From NCBI RefSeq assembly GCF_014838825.1, contig NZ_JACYMO010000002.1:352268-416267 (forward strand): a DNA stretch of 64,000 bases. The letters run 5' to 3'. Below, piece by piece: positions 48,751-59,508 of this stretch. Positions within the stretch are counted from its first letter, which is position 1. Each line of letters opens with the position of its first letter. Both the position numbers and the translations under genes were made by a program. The notes below the pieces were generated by a model, which was not told where the DNA came from, ran no database searches, and saw only the letters and a program-made list of their open reading frames with translations. This stretch comes from Erwinia persicina. GTDB taxonomy: Bacteria > Pseudomonadota > Gammaproteobacteria > Enterobacterales > Enterobacteriaceae.

Positions 48751-48800
48751 TTATACAGACTTGATCACGCTTTCCGCCTGCGCATTGTGCTATTTTTCTT
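48751..48800 (+). promoter_or_regulatory. gal promoter with CRP half-site
   Basis: The order is the same as in E. coli gal: operator, then TTGATCACGCTTTCC in place of the CRP site (E. coli ATGTCACACTTTTC), then TGTGCTA in place of the -10 TATGCTA at 48786-48792. It is the likely promoter of galTKM. Confidence 0.7.
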
Positions 48801-48841
48801 TACAACATATACAGGCATAAACCCGGTTATCAGGACTCATC

Positions 48842-49885
48842 ATGCAGAAATTTAATCCGGTCGATCACCCTCATCGCCGTTACAACCCGCTGACCGATCA
48901 GTGGATTTTAGTTTCCCCCCACCGCGCCAAGCGCCCGTGGCAGGGGGCTCAGGAAACTGCCTCGCAGGAAAAACTGCCCGCGCACGATCCTGACTGCTTC
49001 CTTTGTCCGGGAAATACGCGGGTGACCGGGGACAAAAATCCTGACTACACCAGTACCTATGTCTTTACCAATGACTTTGCCGCGCTGATGACCGATACCC
49101 CGGATGCGCCCGAAAGCGACGATATGCTGATGCGCTGCGAAAGCGCACGCGGCACCAGTCGGGTCATCTGTTTCTCTCCCGACCACAGCAAAACCCTGCC
49201 AGAGCTGACGCTTGAAGGGCTGGTCGAGGTGGTGAAAACCTGGCAGGAGCAGACCGCCGATCTGGGACAACACTACCCGTGGGTGCAGGTGTTTGAGAAT
49301 AAGGGCGCAGCGATGGGCTGTTCCAATCCCCACCCACATGGCCAGGTCTGGGCGAACAGTTTTCTGCCAAATGAAGTCAAACGTGAGGATGACCTGCAGC
49401 GCGCCTGGCTCGCCAGACACCACTCGCCGATGCTGGTTGACTATGCTGCACGTGAACTGAAAGACGGCAGCCGCACGGTCGTTGAAACCGAACACTGGCT
49501 GGCGGTCATCCCCTGGTGGGCCGCCTGGCCGTTTGAAACGCTGCTGTTGCCAAAAGCCCACATCAAGCGTCTGACTGATTTGACCGACGAGCAGCGCACC
49601 GATCTGGCGCTGGCGCTGAAAAAACTGACCAGCCGCTATGACAACCTGTTCCAGTGCTCTTTCCCCTACTCCATGGGCTGGCACGGGGCACCGTTTAACG
49701 ACGAGGCTAACGATCACTGGCAGCTCCATGCCCATTTCTATCCACCACTGCTGCGTTCCGCGACAGTGCGTAAATTTATGGTCGGCTATGAAATGCTGGC
49801 TGAAACCCAACGTGATTTAACGCCCGAGCAGGCAGCAGAGCGTCTGCGTGCGGTGAGCGATATTCATTTCCGTGAGGCGGAATAA
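48842..49885 (+). CDS. galT: Galactose-1-phosphate uridylyltransferase GalT
   Basis: GalT exchanges UMP between UDP-glucose and galactose-1-phosphate. The 347-residue protein has the zinc cysteines in CFLCPGN and the catalytic HPHPHG-type motif (NPHPHGQVW), whose second histidine is uridylylated. It ends as E. coli GalT (348). It is the first gene of the operon here, directly after the gal promoter, because galE is absent. The ATG is preceded by CAGGACTCATC. Confidence 0.96.
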   Translation: MQKFNPVDHPHRRYNPLTDQWILVSPHRAKRPWQGAQETASQEKLPAHDPDCFLCPGNTRVTGDKNPDYTSTYVFTNDFAALMTDTPDAPESDDMLMRCESARGTSRVICFSPDHSKTLPELTLEGLVEVVKTWQEQTADLGQHYPWVQVFENKGAAMGCSNPHPHGQVWANSFLPNEVKREDDLQRAWLARHHSPMLVDYAARELKDGSRTVVETEHWLAVIPWWAAWPFETLLLPKAHIKRLTDLTDEQRTDLALALKKLTSRYDNLFQCSFPYSMGWHGAPFNDEANDHWQLHAHFYPPLLRSATVRKFMVGYEMLAETQRDLTPEQAAERLRAVSDIHFREAE

Positions 49886-49887
49886 CC

Positions 49888-51036
49888 ATGAGTTTACAGA
49901 ATACCACCCAACAGATTTTCACCACCGCTTTTGGCTATGTTCCGACCCACACGCTTCAGGCCCCGGGACGCGTCAATCTGATCGGTGAGCATACCGACTA
50001 CAACGACGGCTTTGTGCTGCCCTGCGCCATTGACTATCAGACGGTAATTGCCTGTGCAAAACGCAGCGACCGCCAGGTCCGGGTAATTGCCGCCGACTAT
50101 GAGAATCAGCAGGACATCTTCTCTCTGGATGAGGAGATCGTCAGCCATCCGCATCAGATGTGGTCGAACTACGTGCGCGGCGTGGTAAAACACCTGCTGA
50201 AGCGTGCCCCGGACTTTGGCGGCGTGGATATGGTGATCGCCGGTAATGTGCCACAGGGCGCGGGCCTCAGCTCTTCGGCCTCGCTGGAAGTGGCGGTAGG
50301 CACCGTGTTTAAACAGCTGTATGCGCTGCCTCTCGACGGTGCGGCAATTGCGGTAAACGGCCAGGAAGCGGAAAATCAGTTTGTTGGCTGTAACTGCGGG
50401 ATCATGGATCAGCTGATCTCGGCGCTGGGTGAAAAAGACCATGCCATGCTGCTCGACTGCCGCACCCTGAGCACGCGTCCGGTGCCGATGCCATCGGATA
50501 TCGCCGTGGTGATCATTAACTCAAACTTCCGCCGCAGCCTGGTAGGCAGCGAATACAACACGCGCCGCCAGCAGTGTGAAGCCGGGGCGAAGTTCTTCGG
50601 TAAAACCTCGCTGCGCGATGTAGAACTGAGCCAGTTCAGCGCACAGCAGGATGAGCTTGACCCGCTGGTGGCGAAACGTGTGCGCCATGTGCTGACCGAA
50701 AATGCCCGTACCCTCGAAGCCGCTGATGTCCTGGCGCGTGGCGACCTCGCCCGCATGGCCGTACTGATGGCCGAGTCACATGCGTCAATGCGCGATGATT
50801 TTGAAATTACCGTCCCACCTGTCGATCAGCTGGTCGGCATCGTTAAAACGACCCTCGGTGAACGCGGCGGCGTGCGTATGACCGGCGGGGGTTTCGGTGG
50901 CTGCATCGTGGCGCTGATGCCATTTGAACTGGTTGATGCCGTGAAAGCCGCCGTGGCAGCACAGTACGAAGCGGTCTCCGGCATTAAAGAGACCTTCTAC
51001 GTCTGTAAAGCGTCAGCTGGAGCGGGCCCATGCTAA
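49888..51036 (+). CDS. galK: Galactokinase GalK
   Basis: GalK phosphorylates galactose at C1. The 382-residue protein has the GHMP family signatures: [21 protein letters not shown] (substrate), [15 protein letters not shown] (ATP loop) and [11 protein letters not shown]. It follows galT by two bases and overlaps galM by seven, so the three are translated together. Confidence 0.96.
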   Translation: MSLQNTTQQIFTTAFGYVPTHTLQAPGRVNLIGEHTDYNDGFVLPCAIDYQTVIACAKRSDRQVRVIAADYENQQDIFSLDEEIVSHPHQMWSNYVRGVVKHLLKRAPDFGGVDMVIAGNVPQGAGLSSSASLEVAVGTVFKQLYALPLDGAAIAVNGQEAENQFVGCNCGIMDQLISALGEKDHAMLLDCRTLSTRPVPMPSDIAVVIINSNFRRSLVGSEYNTRRQQCEAGAKFFGKTSLRDVELSQFSAQQDELDPLVAKRVRHVLTENARTLEAADVLARGDLARMAVLMAESHASMRDDFEITVPPVDQLVGIVKTTLGERGGVRMTGGGFGGCIVALMPFELVDAVKAAVAAQYEAVSGIKETFYVCKASAGAGPC

Positions 51037-52061
51037 AACCCAACTCTCACGCCCCTGACGGGCAGCCGTGGCACATTACCACCCTGCGCAACCGCAACGG
51101 TATGGTCGCCACGTTTATGGACTGGGGGGCCACCTGGCTTTCTGCCCGCGTACCGATGGGCGACGGACACGTACGCGAAGCGCTGCTGGGCTGCGCCACC
51201 CCGTCAGACTACCTGCATCAGTCCGCTTATTTAGGGGCAACGGTCGGCCGCTATGCTAACCGCATTGCCGGTGCCCGCCTGAAGCTGAACGGCGAGGAGA
51301 TTGCGCTGACTGCCAACCAGGGGACGCATCAGCTGCACGGAGGCCCGGAGGGCTTCCATAACCGCCGATGGCAGATTGTCTGCCAGAGCGACAGCGAAGT
51401 GGAATACCGCCTTGACTCACCGGACGGCGATCAGGGCTTTCCTGGCACGCTGCTGGTCAGGCTGCGCTACCATCTGGACGACAACAATACGCTGTCGATC
51501 CGTTATGACGCCACTGTGGACAAAGCCTGCCCGGTCAACCTGACCAACCACGCTTATTTTAATCTTGATGCTGAACACGGTGATGCACGCCAGCACCGCT
51601 TACAGCTCAATGCAGAACGTTATCTGCCGGTCGACAGCGAAGGGATCCCCAATGCCCCGCTAAAATCCGTGGCAGGGAACAGCTTTGATTTTCGTCAGCC
51701 GAAAACCCTCGCGCAGGATTTCCTGCAGGATGACGATCAGCGGGCGGTAAAGGGCTATGATCACGCTTACCTGTTAAACAGCACGCCAGAGTCGCCAGCA
51801 GCATCGCTGTGGTCTGCTGACGGTAAACTGCAGCTTAATGTCTTCACCAGCGCCCCGGCATTACAGCTTTACAGCGGGAATTATCTGGAAGGCACTCCGG
51901 CACGTGAACAGGGGGTCTATACTGCTTTCCAGGGAATAGCGCTGGAAAGCGAGTTCCTGCCTGACTCACCGAATCACCCAGAGTGGCCGCAGCCCGACTG
52001 CTGGTTGCAGCCAGGTGAAACGTATCAGTCGGTCACCCGGTACCAACTGACGCCGGTTTGA
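51030..52061 (+). CDS. galM: Aldose 1-epimerase (mutarotase) GalM
   Basis: GalM interconverts alpha and beta galactose, the first step of the Leloir pathway. The 343-residue protein has [33 protein letters not shown] with an active-site histidine, [11 protein letters not shown] with the other, and the catalytic glutamate in [14 protein letters not shown]. It closes galTKM. No clear terminator follows before the gpmA promoter region. Confidence 0.95.
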   Translation: MLKPNSHAPDGQPWHITTLRNRNGMVATFMDWGATWLSARVPMGDGHVREALLGCATPSDYLHQSAYLGATVGRYANRIAGARLKLNGEEIALTANQGTHQLHGGPEGFHNRRWQIVCQSDSEVEYRLDSPDGDQGFPGTLLVRLRYHLDDNNTLSIRYDATVDKACPVNLTNHAYFNLDAEHGDARQHRLQLNAERYLPVDSEGIPNAPLKSVAGNSFDFRQPKTLAQDFLQDDDQRAVKGYDHAYLLNSTPESPAASLWSADGKLQLNVFTSAPALQLYSGNYLEGTPAREQGVYTAFQGIALESEFLPDSPNHPEWPQPDCWLQPGETYQSVTRYQLTPV

Positions 52062-52218
52062 CAGAGCGCATGAAAATCGCGCATCGCGAGCGTTACGGGC
52101 TTACGCGCTGCGCAGAATTCAGCTATGGTAATGCACATTAAAATTGCCGCGGCGTTGTTTCCGGCAGTTTACCGGTCACCATTATCATAGAAACGTAAAG
52201 TTATTAAGGAGTTAAGCT

Positions 52219-52971
52219 ATGGCTGTAACTAAGCTGGTTCTGGTACGTCACGGCGAAAGCCAGTGGAACAATGAAAACCGTTTCACCGGTTGGTATGACG
52301 TTGATCTGTCAGACAAAGGCCGCACCGAGGCGAAAGCCGCCGGTCAGCTGCTGAAGAAAGAAGGCTTCACCTTCGATTTCGCTTACACTTCTGTGCTGAA
52401 ACGTGCCATCCATACGCTGTGGAACATTCTGGATGAAGTGGATCAGGTCTGGCTGCCGGTAGAAAAATCCTGGCGTCTGAACGAGCGTCACTACGGTGCG
52501 CTGCAGGGTCTGGATAAAGCAGAAACCGCGCAGAAGTACGGTGACGACCAGGTGAAACAGTGGCGTCGTGGTTTTGCCGTGACCCCACCTGAGCTGGACC
52601 GCGCCGATGAGCGTTTCCCTGGCCACGACCCGCGTTACGCTTCACTGACCGCTGAACAGCTGCCTACCACAGAAAGCCTGGCGCTGACCATTGACCGCGT
52701 ACTGCCTTACTGGAATGAGTCAATCCTGCCACGCATGAAAAGCGGTGAGAAAGTGATTATCGCTGCTCACGGTAACTCACTGCGTGCGCTGGTGAAGTAC
52801 CTGGACAACATGAGTGAAGAAGAGATCCTCGAACTGAACATCCCGACCGGCGTGCCGCTGGTGTATGAGTTCGACGAAAACTTCAAGCCGATCAAACATT
52901 ACTACCTGGGTGATGCTGACGAGATCGCGGCGAAAGCGGCGGCCGTGGCCAACCAGGGCAAAGCGAAGTAA
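52219..52971 (+). CDS. gpmA: 2,3-bisphosphoglycerate-dependent phosphoglycerate mutase GpmA
   Basis: GpmA interconverts 3- and 2-phosphoglycerate in glycolysis. The 250-residue protein has the phosphohistidine motif [35 protein letters not shown] and [14 protein letters not shown], all as in E. coli. AAGGAG precedes the ATG. Codon use is that of a highly expressed gene. It is a separate unit with its own strong terminator. Confidence 0.97.
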   Translation: MAVTKLVLVRHGESQWNNENRFTGWYDVDLSDKGRTEAKAAGQLLKKEGFTFDFAYTSVLKRAIHTLWNILDEVDQVWLPVEKSWRLNERHYGALQGLDKAETAQKYGDDQVKQWRRGFAVTPPELDRADERFPGHDPRYASLTAEQLPTTESLALTIDRVLPYWNESILPRMKSGEKVIIAAHGNSLRALVKYLDNMSEEEILELNIPTGVPLVYEFDENFKPIKHYYLGDADEIAAKAAAVANQGKAK

Positions 52972-52985
52972 TTTTTCGTGAGATC

Positions 52986-53014
52986 AAAAAACCCGCCATC
53001 AGGCGGGTTTTTTT
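52986..53014. terminator. Terminator between gpmA and aroG
   Basis: AAAAAACCCGCC pairs with GGCGGGTTTTTT around ATCA, then one more T. The symmetry lets it serve both convergent genes. Confidence 0.95.
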
Positions 53015-53030
53015 ATGCGTCCAGGCTGGA

Positions 53031-54083
53031 CTAGCCGCGACGCGCTTTCACTGCACCGGCCAGCTGGCGCAGGACGGCTTCAGTATCTTCCCAGCCAATA
53101 CAGGCGTCGGTGACGCTTTTGCCGTAGACCAGTGGTTCACCACTTTCCAGACTCTGATTCCCTTCCACCAGGTGACTTTCAATCATCACGCCGATAATGG
53201 CGCTGTCGCCGGCGGCGATCTGCTGTGCCACATCCGCTGACACCTCCAGCTGCTTTTTAAACTGCTTGCTGCTGTTCGCATGACTGAAATCGATCATGAT
53301 CTGAGGTTCCAGACCCGCTTTCTCCAGCCCCGATTTTACGGCGCTGACATGATGCGCGCTGTAGTTAGGTTCTTTGCCCCCGCGCAGAATAATATGACAG
53401 TCTTCATTCCCTGCCGTCTCAACAATCGCTGAATGGCCATATTTAGTGACTGACAGGAAGCAGTGTGGCGCACTGGCCGCACCAATGGCGTCAATCGCCA
53501 CTTTGATGGTGCCGTCGGTGCCATTTTTAAAACCTACCGGGCAGGAAAGACCGGAGGAGAGCTCCCGGTGCACCTGTGATTCTGTAGTGCGTGCGCCAAT
53601 GGCACCCCAGCTCATCAGATCAGCCACGTACTGTGGGGTGATCATATCCAGGAATTCCCCCGCCGCCGGCAGGCCGCTGTCATTGATTTCCAGCAGCAGC
53701 TGACGGGCAATACGCAGGCCGTCATTAATCTGGAAACTTCCGTCCATATGCGGATCGTTAATCAGCCCTTTCCAGCCTACCGTGGTGCGCGGTTTTTCAA
53801 AATAGACGCGCATCACCACTTCCAGCGAATCTTTCAGCTCGTCACGCAGCGTCAAAAGGCGTGAGGCATACTCTTTTGCCGCAACGGTATCGTGGATTGA
53901 ACAGGGGCCAATCACCACCAGCAGACGATCGTCCTGCTTTTTCAGAATTTGATGAATCGCCTGGCGCGCAGAAGAGACTGTGGCAGCCGCCTTGTCCGTG
54001 GCAGGGAATTTTTCAAATAACGCAACCGGAGGTAAAAGCTCTTTTATCTCTTTGATTCTTAAGTCATCATTCTGATAATTCAT
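53031..54083 (-). CDS. aroG: 3-deoxy-7-phosphoheptulonate synthase AroG (Phe-type)
   Basis: AroG joins phosphoenolpyruvate and erythrose-4-phosphate in the first step of the shikimate pathway; this isozyme is inhibited by phenylalanine. The 350-residue protein has exactly the E. coli length and text such as MNYQNDDLRIKEIKELLPPV, GPCSIHD and KNGTDGTIKVAIDAI. Residues of the phenylalanine site (for example the Pro150 and Ser180 segments, DSGLPAAGEFLD and ELSSGLSCPV) are conserved. It is monocistronic. A clear TyrR box upstream was not found. Confidence 0.96.
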   Translation of the reverse strand: MNYQNDDLRIKEIKELLPPVALFEKFPATDKAAATVSSARQAIHQILKKQDDRLLVVIGPCSIHDTVAAKEYASRLLTLRDELKDSLEVVMRVYFEKPRTTVGWKGLINDPHMDGSFQINDGLRIARQLLLEINDSGLPAAGEFLDMITPQYVADLMSWGAIGARTTESQVHRELSSGLSCPVGFKNGTDGTIKVAIDAIGAASAPHCFLSVTKYGHSAIVETAGNEDCHIILRGGKEPNYSAHHVSAVKSGLEKAGLEPQIMIDFSHANSSKQFKKQLEVSADVAQQIAAGDSAIIGVMIESHLVEGNQSLESGEPLVYGKSVTDACIGWEDTEAVLRQLAGAVKARRG

Positions 54084-54377
54084 AGTATTTCCAGGTAATT
54101 ACATTGCCATCCTGCACACCAGGCGCATCCGTTCCAATTTATCGCGACTCCCCTGCCCTGTAAATCGCCTTTCGTGACTAAAAGCGCCGGACACATTTGA
54201 TCTTTCCACAGGCTCTACTACACTTTTAAGCGTTAACTCTTGAAAAAAACGTATTTGCACCACTAATGATTATTGGGTGGTCCATATGCGGGATTTTATT
54301 TTGCCAGAAGTGGATTTACCTCAGACCTTAAAGTTCTGGTTGTTCGCCAGTATTCATAAAATTAACGGAGCATAATG

Positions 54378-54713
54378 ATGAATAAGTTTGCAATCGTATT
54401 CCTGACAGCAGCAATGACTTTAGGCAGCGGCGCGGCGATGGCTGCAGGTGACGGTAATGGCTCTGCCAACGCGGCTGCCGATGCAGGTGCAGTGGCACCA
54501 GGTGCAAAAGAGAATTTGCCACCGAATAAAGTGGATAACAGCAAAATTAACACCTCTGGTGATAATGCCACGCACAAAGACATGAAAAACCACAATGGCA
54601 TGAGCGCGGATGAAGTGAACAAAAACGCGCAGTGCAAAGATGGCAAATGCCCGGATATTAATTCCAAAGTGGGTGAAGGCGCGGATACCAAAACTGACGG
54701 CACCACTCAGTAA
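54378..54713 (+). CDS. ybgS: YbgS-like secreted small protein
   Basis: This 111-residue protein is the counterpart of E. coli YbgS. It has a signal peptide ending GSGAAMAA and a hydrophilic, Asn/Asp/Lys-rich mature part with [13 protein letters not shown] near the end and TKTDGTTQ as C-terminus, both shared with YbgS. The two cysteines may form a disulfide in the periplasm. Function is unknown. Two ATG codons stand side by side; the second has better spacing to GGAG. In E. coli the gene also lies between aroG and zitB. Confidence 0.9.
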   Translation: MNKFAIVFLTAAMTLGSGAAMAAGDGNGSANAAADAGAVAPGAKENLPPNKVDNSKINTSGDNATHKDMKNHNGMSADEVNKNAQCKDGKCPDINSKVGEGADTKTDGTTQ

Positions 54714-54737
54714 TTCCTGCGCGTAAGCGAATAAATA

Positions 54738-54763
54738 AAGGAGAGCGGAAGCTCTCCTTTTTT
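54738..54763 (+). terminator. Terminator of ybgS
   Basis: AAGGAGAGC pairs with GCTCTCCTT around a GGAA tetraloop and is followed by a T run. It should separate ybgS from the response regulator gene. Confidence 0.92.
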
Positions 54764-54829
54764 GTTTCTTATTTTCATCAGCAACCTCATCGGCTATTCT
54801 GACCGCCCAGTTTGATTTCGGACCCCTTA

Positions 54830-55420
54830 ATGACCACGTTGCTGCTGATTGACGATCATCCGCTGGTGCAAGTAGCGCTGGAAGCCGCCTTACGTCACGC
54901 ACCGTTCCCTCTTACGCTGCTGGCTGCAGAAGATCAGCAGACGGCACTGGATCTGCTCAACCGGCAGACGGTCAATGTGGTGATCCTTGATATCGGCCTG
55001 CCCGACAGCGACGGCCTGCAGCTGCTGAAGCGGATCAAGCGTCTGTACGCTGAACTTCCGGTAGTGATCTACTCCGCTCAGGAAGAGCGCGTGTGGCCAA
55101 GACTGGCGGAAGAAGCCGGCGCATCCGGATATGTGGCTAAGCGTCAGCCCGTCAGCCAGCTGCTGTCTGCCGTGCTGGCGGTCATGGGGGGCCAGCGGGC
55201 CTTCCCCCCGCAGCAGCCCGATGAAACCCCGCACGAGCAACTTACGGCGAAAGAGTTACAGATCCTCGCTCTGCTGGCCCGCGGCCAGTCAAACCTGCAG
55301 ATTGCCGCCCAGCTGAATATCAGTAACAAAACCGTCAGCACGCATAAAAAAAATATCATGGAAAAAACCGGGGCGCAGTCGGTGGTTGAACTGGCCCGAC
55401 TCTGGCAGTCGCGGCAGTGA
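54830..55420 (+). CDS. LuxR-type response regulator, EvgA/BvgA-like
   Basis: This 196-residue regulator has an N-terminal receiver domain with acidic residues in LLIDDHP, the phospho-acceptor Asp54 in VVILDIGLPDSDG, and the conserved lysine in GYVAKRQP. The C-terminal NarL/LuxR helix-turn-helix reads LTAKELQILALLARGQSNLQIAAQLNISNKTVSTHKKNIMEKTG. The stop overlaps the kinase start (TGATG), so they form a two-component pair. There is no good ribosome site at the ATG; a TTG six codons earlier is possible. In E. coli nothing lies at this place, and evgAS is elsewhere. Targets unknown. Confidence 0.9.
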   Translation: MTTLLLIDDHPLVQVALEAALRHAPFPLTLLAAEDQQTALDLLNRQTVNVVILDIGLPDSDGLQLLKRIKRLYAELPVVIYSAQEERVWPRLAEEAGASGYVAKRQPVSQLLSAVLAVMGGQRAFPPQQPDETPHEQLTAKELQILALLARGQSNLQIAAQLNISNKTVSTHKKNIMEKTGAQSVVELARLWQSRQ

Positions 55421-58400
55421 TGACCCGTCTGCTGTTTCTGATTCTGCTGCTGTGTGTCACCAGCGCCAGTGCCAGTCTGCGTCCCGTCAGCAGCATTGCG
55501 CTGCCGCAGGAGATGATGCCGCTGGATTCCGCCCCGGCCGGATGGGAGAAGCCTCTGCGCATGGGCGTTCTGTGCTGCGGTAACTCACCATGGAATATGG
55601 TCGTCGGTAACGATCTTTACGGCATCAATGCCGATTACCTGGTGGCGCTGCAGCAGACCACCGGTCTGAGTATGACCGTAGCGCGTTTTGACGACCTGCC
55701 CGCGATGTTTCAGGCACTGCAGCAGGGCAAGGTGGACGCGCTGTTTGGCGTGCCGCAGCAGCCCCTTCCGGCAGGCCTGAGCGCTACGCAGCCGTGGTTT
55801 AGCAGCCCGCTGCGCATCTACCGCAACCGCAACAATCTGCGCCCGGTAATGTTCAACTCCGCCGAGGCTCGTATCAGCGTCAGCCGTGACACCCTGGCGC
55901 GCGTCAATCCGGCCTTCGCCCGCCAGCATAGCTGGCAGATCACCGACACCGATTTGCAGGCGCTGTCTGGCCTGCTGAATCAGCACAGTGATTACGTGGT
56001 GGCGGATGAGACCAGCGCCGGTTTCCTGCTCGGCCAGCTCCAGCAGGGGGAAGTGTATCAGCTGGCCTCTGCCCTCGACCCCGGAAAAATACAGCTGCAA
56101 ACTGTGACCCGTGACGCCGCGCTGACCCGGCTGCTGGACAACGCTATCCGGCAGTTGCCTATGGAAGTGATTAACGGCATTCAGGGCCGCTGGAGCAGCA
56201 CGCTGCCGCGTTATCAGGACAGCAATACCGCGCGACTGACCCCGATGGAGCGCAGCTGGATTGCACAGCACCCCACGGTGATCTACGCCGCTGTCAGTGA
56301 TGATTATCCCTGGAGCTACCGTAATGCCAGCGGCCAGCCCGCCGGTTACAGTGTCGATTTACTCAACAGTATCGGGCAGATCACCGGTCTGCGCTTCCAG
56401 CCTTACTGGGTCAGCAATGCCCTGCAGGCCGGCACGCTGGTCAGTCAGGGTCGTGCGCTGATCCAGCTCACCCTCCCCCTGACCGGCAATGATGCCATGC
56501 TGAACAACTCACAGCCGGTCTGGCGGGCCCTGTGGGGCGTCTATATACGCACTCCGGGCCAGGGTATCAGTCAGTGGAGCGATCTCAAGGATAAGCGGAT
56601 CGGCGTGAAGCGTGGCGACCTGGCTATTCACCTGCTACCTGCAGACACGGTGCCTCAGGTATTTGATGATACCACCAGCCTGTATGACGCCCTGGCCAGC
56701 GGGCAGATTGATGCCCTGGCCGACAATGTCCTGTCCGCGCGCTGGCGCATCCAGAGCCGCTATGCCAGTTCGCTACAGCTGGCGTTTACCGCCAGCGATA
56801 CCGCCTGGCCGGTGGCGATGGGAACGGCCCACAATCAGCCGCTGCTGCGCGCCCTGCTGAACAGCAGCCTGCAACAGATCCCGACAGAAAGCTGGCAGCG
56901 CCTGCGGGAGAACTGGAGCAGTACGCCAGAAAGTTTTAACGACGGCCATCAGGGTGAGATGCGGCCCATTTCCCTGTTTGTGCTGGTCGCCGCCCTTTTC
57001 GCCATCGCTTTCCTGCTGATCCTGCTATTCCGCCGCTATCTTGAACAGCGCCGCGAGCGCCAGCAGCGGAAGCTGCTCGAGCAGGAGCGGGAAGTCGCTC
57101 AGCGGGAAAACCGGATGAAGAGCCAGTTTCTCGCCACCGTCAGCCATGAACTGCGCACACCGATGCAGGCGGTACTCGGGCTACTTGAGCTGGAGCTGGC
57201 GCAGCAGCCTCAGCGCCATAATTTGTCCCTGATCCACAGTAGCGCCTCCGGGCTACTGACACTGCTGAACGATCTGCAGGATCACGCCCGGGTTGAAAAC
57301 AACAGTTTCAGTCTGGTGCTGAAGCCTCTTGAGCCGCAAAGCTGGCTGCAACGGCAGGAGGTGTTTTATCATCCCCTGATGCGGCGTAACGGGCCGCAGC
57401 TGCGGGTCAGCGCCCTCACGCCACTGCCCGCATGGGTGCTGATTGACGGTGAACGACTGCAGCAGATCGCCAATAATCTTATCGGCAACGCCATTAAATT
57501 CACCTCGCAGGGCGAAATCCATCTCACCCTGGCCAGACAGGAACATCCGCCAGGGCTCTGTCTGCGGGTCAGCGATACCGGCAGCGGTATCCCGGCGGAC
57601 GAGCAGCAGCGCCTGTTTGAACCCTGGTACCAGACACCGTCTGGTCGCCAGCTTTCGGTACAGGGCAGCGGACTGGGTCTGTCTATCTGCCGGGAAATCG
57701 TCACCCGCATGGGCGGCGACATTGCACTGCGTTCGGTACCCGGGGAAGGAACCTGTGTCAGTGTTACCCTGCCGTGCCAGACCATTAATGCCCCGCAGAA
57801 AAGCGCGTCCTCCGACCGGCCAGAAGCGATCCCTGTCAGCCACTTGCGCGCAGCGATTGTTGATGACCACCCCACCAACCTGCTGGTTATGCAGCAGCAG
57901 CTGGCGCACTGTGGCATTCAGGCAGAAACCTATTCCGACGGCCGTGCCCTGCTGCACGCCGCGCAGAGCCGGCAGTGGGACCTGCTGTTTATCGACGTCA
58001 ACATGCCCCACCCGGACGGACTGACGCTGGCGAAAATCCTGCGCCGTCGCGAACGGGGTCAGGCGCACCGCACCCGCATCATCCTGTGCTCCGCCGATGC
58101 GCAGATTCAGAGTCACCCTCAGGCACAGCAAATTGCCGACCGTCTGCTGCTAAAACCGGTCTCACTGGGCGATATCACCACCCTGTTACAGACGGAAAGC
58201 CCTCTGCCCTTTGCCGATCTGCCGCAGCGACTGCAGCAGCTGGCGCATCATGATGAGCACTATTTACAACGTCTGTCACGGACGTTGAGTGAAACACTGA
58301 CCCGCGACGGTGAGGTGATGCTCAAGGCCATGGCCGCCGAAGAGTGGGTAGCGCTTGAAAAAGCCGCCCACCGAATGAAAGGCAGCTGGCTGCTGCTGGG

Positions 58401-58536
58401 ATACAGTGAAGGGGAAGTGTTATGTCAGCAGGTGATTACGGCGGCGCAGACTCATCAGGATGCTAAATCTGCGCTAAATTTACTGATATCCTTCAGCAAT
58501 AAGTTACTCACTCAACTGGATTCGTATGGCTCATAA
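55420..58536 (+). CDS. Hybrid sensor histidine kinase, EvgS/BvgS-like (unorthodox phosphorelay)
   Basis: This 1038-residue protein has a signal peptide, two periplasmic Venus-flytrap domains of the SBP3 type (about 35-265 and 280-505), one membrane helix (about 525-547), a short coiled coil, a HisKA domain with His576 in SHELRTP, an ATPase domain ([26 protein letters not shown]), a receiver with Asp859 in [11 protein letters not shown] and a C-terminal HPt domain with His984 in AAHRMKGS. It can therefore run a His-Asp-His-Asp relay to the upstream regulator. Unlike BvgS and EvgS, no PAS domain fits between the helix and HisKA. The ligand of the flytrap domains is unknown. Confidence 0.92.
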   Translation: MTRLLFLILLLCVTSASASLRPVSSIALPQEMMPLDSAPAGWEKPLRMGVLCCGNSPWNMVVGNDLYGINADYLVALQQTTGLSMTVARFDDLPAMFQALQQGKVDALFGVPQQPLPAGLSATQPWFSSPLRIYRNRNNLRPVMFNSAEARISVSRDTLARVNPAFARQHSWQITDTDLQALSGLLNQHSDYVVADETSAGFLLGQLQQGEVYQLASALDPGKIQLQTVTRDAALTRLLDNAIRQLPMEVINGIQGRWSSTLPRYQDSNTARLTPMERSWIAQHPTVIYAAVSDDYPWSYRNASGQPAGYSVDLLNSIGQITGLRFQPYWVSNALQAGTLVSQGRALIQLTLPLTGNDAMLNNSQPVWRALWGVYIRTPGQGISQWSDLKDKRIGVKRGDLAIHLLPADTVPQVFDDTTSLYDALASGQIDALADNVLSARWRIQSRYASSLQLAFTASDTAWPVAMGTAHNQPLLRALLNSSLQQIPTESWQRLRENWSSTPESFNDGHQGEMRPISLFVLVAALFAIAFLLILLFRRYLEQRRERQQRKLLEQEREVAQRENRMKSQFLATVSHELRTPMQAVLGLLELELAQQPQRHNLSLIHSSASGLLTLLNDLQDHARVENNSFSLVLKPLEPQSWLQRQEVFYHPLMRRNGPQLRVSALTPLPAWVLIDGERLQQIANNLIGNAIKFTSQGEIHLTLARQEHPPGLCLRVSDTGSGIPADEQQRLFEPWYQTPSGRQLSVQGSGLGLSICREIVTRMGGDIALRSVPGEGTCVSVTLPCQTINAPQKSASSDRPEAIPVSHLRAAIVDDHPTNLLVMQQQLAHCGIQAETYSDGRALLHAAQSRQWDLLFIDVNMPHPDGLTLAKILRRRERGQAHRTRIILCSADAQIQSHPQAQQIADRLLLKPVSLGDITTLLQTESPLPFADLPQRLQQLAHHDEHYLQRLSRTLSETLTRDGEVMLKAMAAEEWVALEKAAHRMKGSWLLLGYSEGEVLCQQVITAAQTHQDAKSALNLLISFSNKLLTQLDSYGS

Positions 58537-59458
58537 CCACGGTGATACCGACACCAACCGTTCGCGGTTACTCGCTGCTTTTGCTGTCACCGCCCTCTTT
58601 ATGGTGGCGGAGGTGGCTGGCGGGCTGATCTCCGGCTCGCTGGCACTGCTGGCCGATGCCGGGCACATGCTGACTGATGCCGCGGCGCTGCTACTGGCGC
58701 TGATGGCTACGCATTTTTCCCGTCGCCCCCCCACAGCCCGGCATTCGTTTGGCCTGCTGCGTTTAACCACGCTGGCCGCTTTTGTTAACGCCATCGCGCT
58801 GCTGGTCATTACGGCGCTGATTGTCTGGGAAGCGATCAACCGCTTCTGGCAGCCGCAGCCGGTGGCCGGGGGTATGATGCTGGTTATCGCCGTTGGCGGG
58901 CTGCTGGCCAACCTGCTTTCTCTGTGGCTGCTGCGCAGCGGCAGTCAGGAGAAAAACCTGAACGTGCGCGCGGCCGCGCTCCACGTGCTGGGCGATCTGC
59001 TGGGTTCCGTTGGGGCGATTGTTGCCGCGATAATTATTATGCTGACAGGATGGACGCCGGTTGATCCGATTCTGTCCGTTCTGGTGTCGGTACTGGTCTT
59101 GCGGAGCGGATGGTCGCTGATGAAAGAGAGCGGTCGTGAACTGCTGGAAGGCGCACCTGCGGGTATCGATGTGGTGAAGCTGCAGCGGGCGCTGGTGCGC
59201 AGCATTCCGGAAGTACGAAATATCCATCATCTGCATTTATGGCAGGTAGGAGAAAAGCCGGTGATCACCCTGCACGTACACGTGGTCCCTCCCCACGATC
59301 ATGATGCCCTGCTGCATCGCATCCACCATTACCTGCATGAACACTATGAGATTGAACATGCCACGGTGCAGATGGAGTACCAGTCGTGTCAGTCTGATGA
59401 CTGTGACCTGCAGTGGATTCAGGGCAGCGGCGGCGCGCATCACTCTCACCACCACTAG
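58526..59458 (+). CDS. zitB: Zinc efflux protein ZitB (cation diffusion facilitator)
   Basis: ZitB exports zinc in exchange for protons. The 310-residue protein has six membrane helices, the zinc-site pairs HMLTDA (helix 2) and HVLGDLLGS (helix 5), and a cytoplasmic C-terminal domain with [10 protein letters not shown]. It starts with a His/Asp segment (MAHNHGDTD) and ends in a His-rich tail. The ATG lies inside the last codons of the sensor kinase (11-base overlap), so in this genome it may be cotranscribed with the phosphorelay pair, in addition to its own control. Confidence 0.95.
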   Translation: MAHNHGDTDTNRSRLLAAFAVTALFMVAEVAGGLISGSLALLADAGHMLTDAAALLLALMATHFSRRPPTARHSFGLLRLTTLAAFVNAIALLVITALIVWEAINRFWQPQPVAGGMMLVIAVGGLLANLLSLWLLRSGSQEKNLNVRAAALHVLGDLLGSVGAIVAAIIIMLTGWTPVDPILSVLVSVLVLRSGWSLMKESGRELLEGAPAGIDVVKLQRALVRSIPEVRNIHHLHLWQVGEKPVITLHVHVVPPHDHDALLHRIHHYLHEHYEIEHATVQMEYQSCQSDDCDLQWIQGSGGAHHSHHH

Positions 59459-59466
59459 TGGCCAAC

Positions 59467-59493
59467 GGGGCGGCCGATACAGCGGGCCGCCCC
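59467..59493. terminator. Hairpin between zitB and pnuC
   Basis: GGGGCGGCC pairs with GGCCGCCCC. It sits between convergent genes, with short T tracts on both sides, and is probably a bidirectional terminator. Confidence 0.7.
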
Positions 59494-59508
59494 TGTTCTG
59501 CGTTCAGA

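Noticed and set aside
48908..49810. 300-codon open frame opposite galT
   Set aside because: It is the reverse shadow of galT, whose catalytic motif is intact.
52170..52200. Fur box upstream of gpmA
   Set aside because: ATTATCAT is seen near 52182, but the rest of a 19-bp Fur palindrome is missing.
54150..54166. TyrR box upstream of aroG
   Set aside because: TGTAAA is present, but the second half TTTACA is not found at the required distance; the match is too weak.
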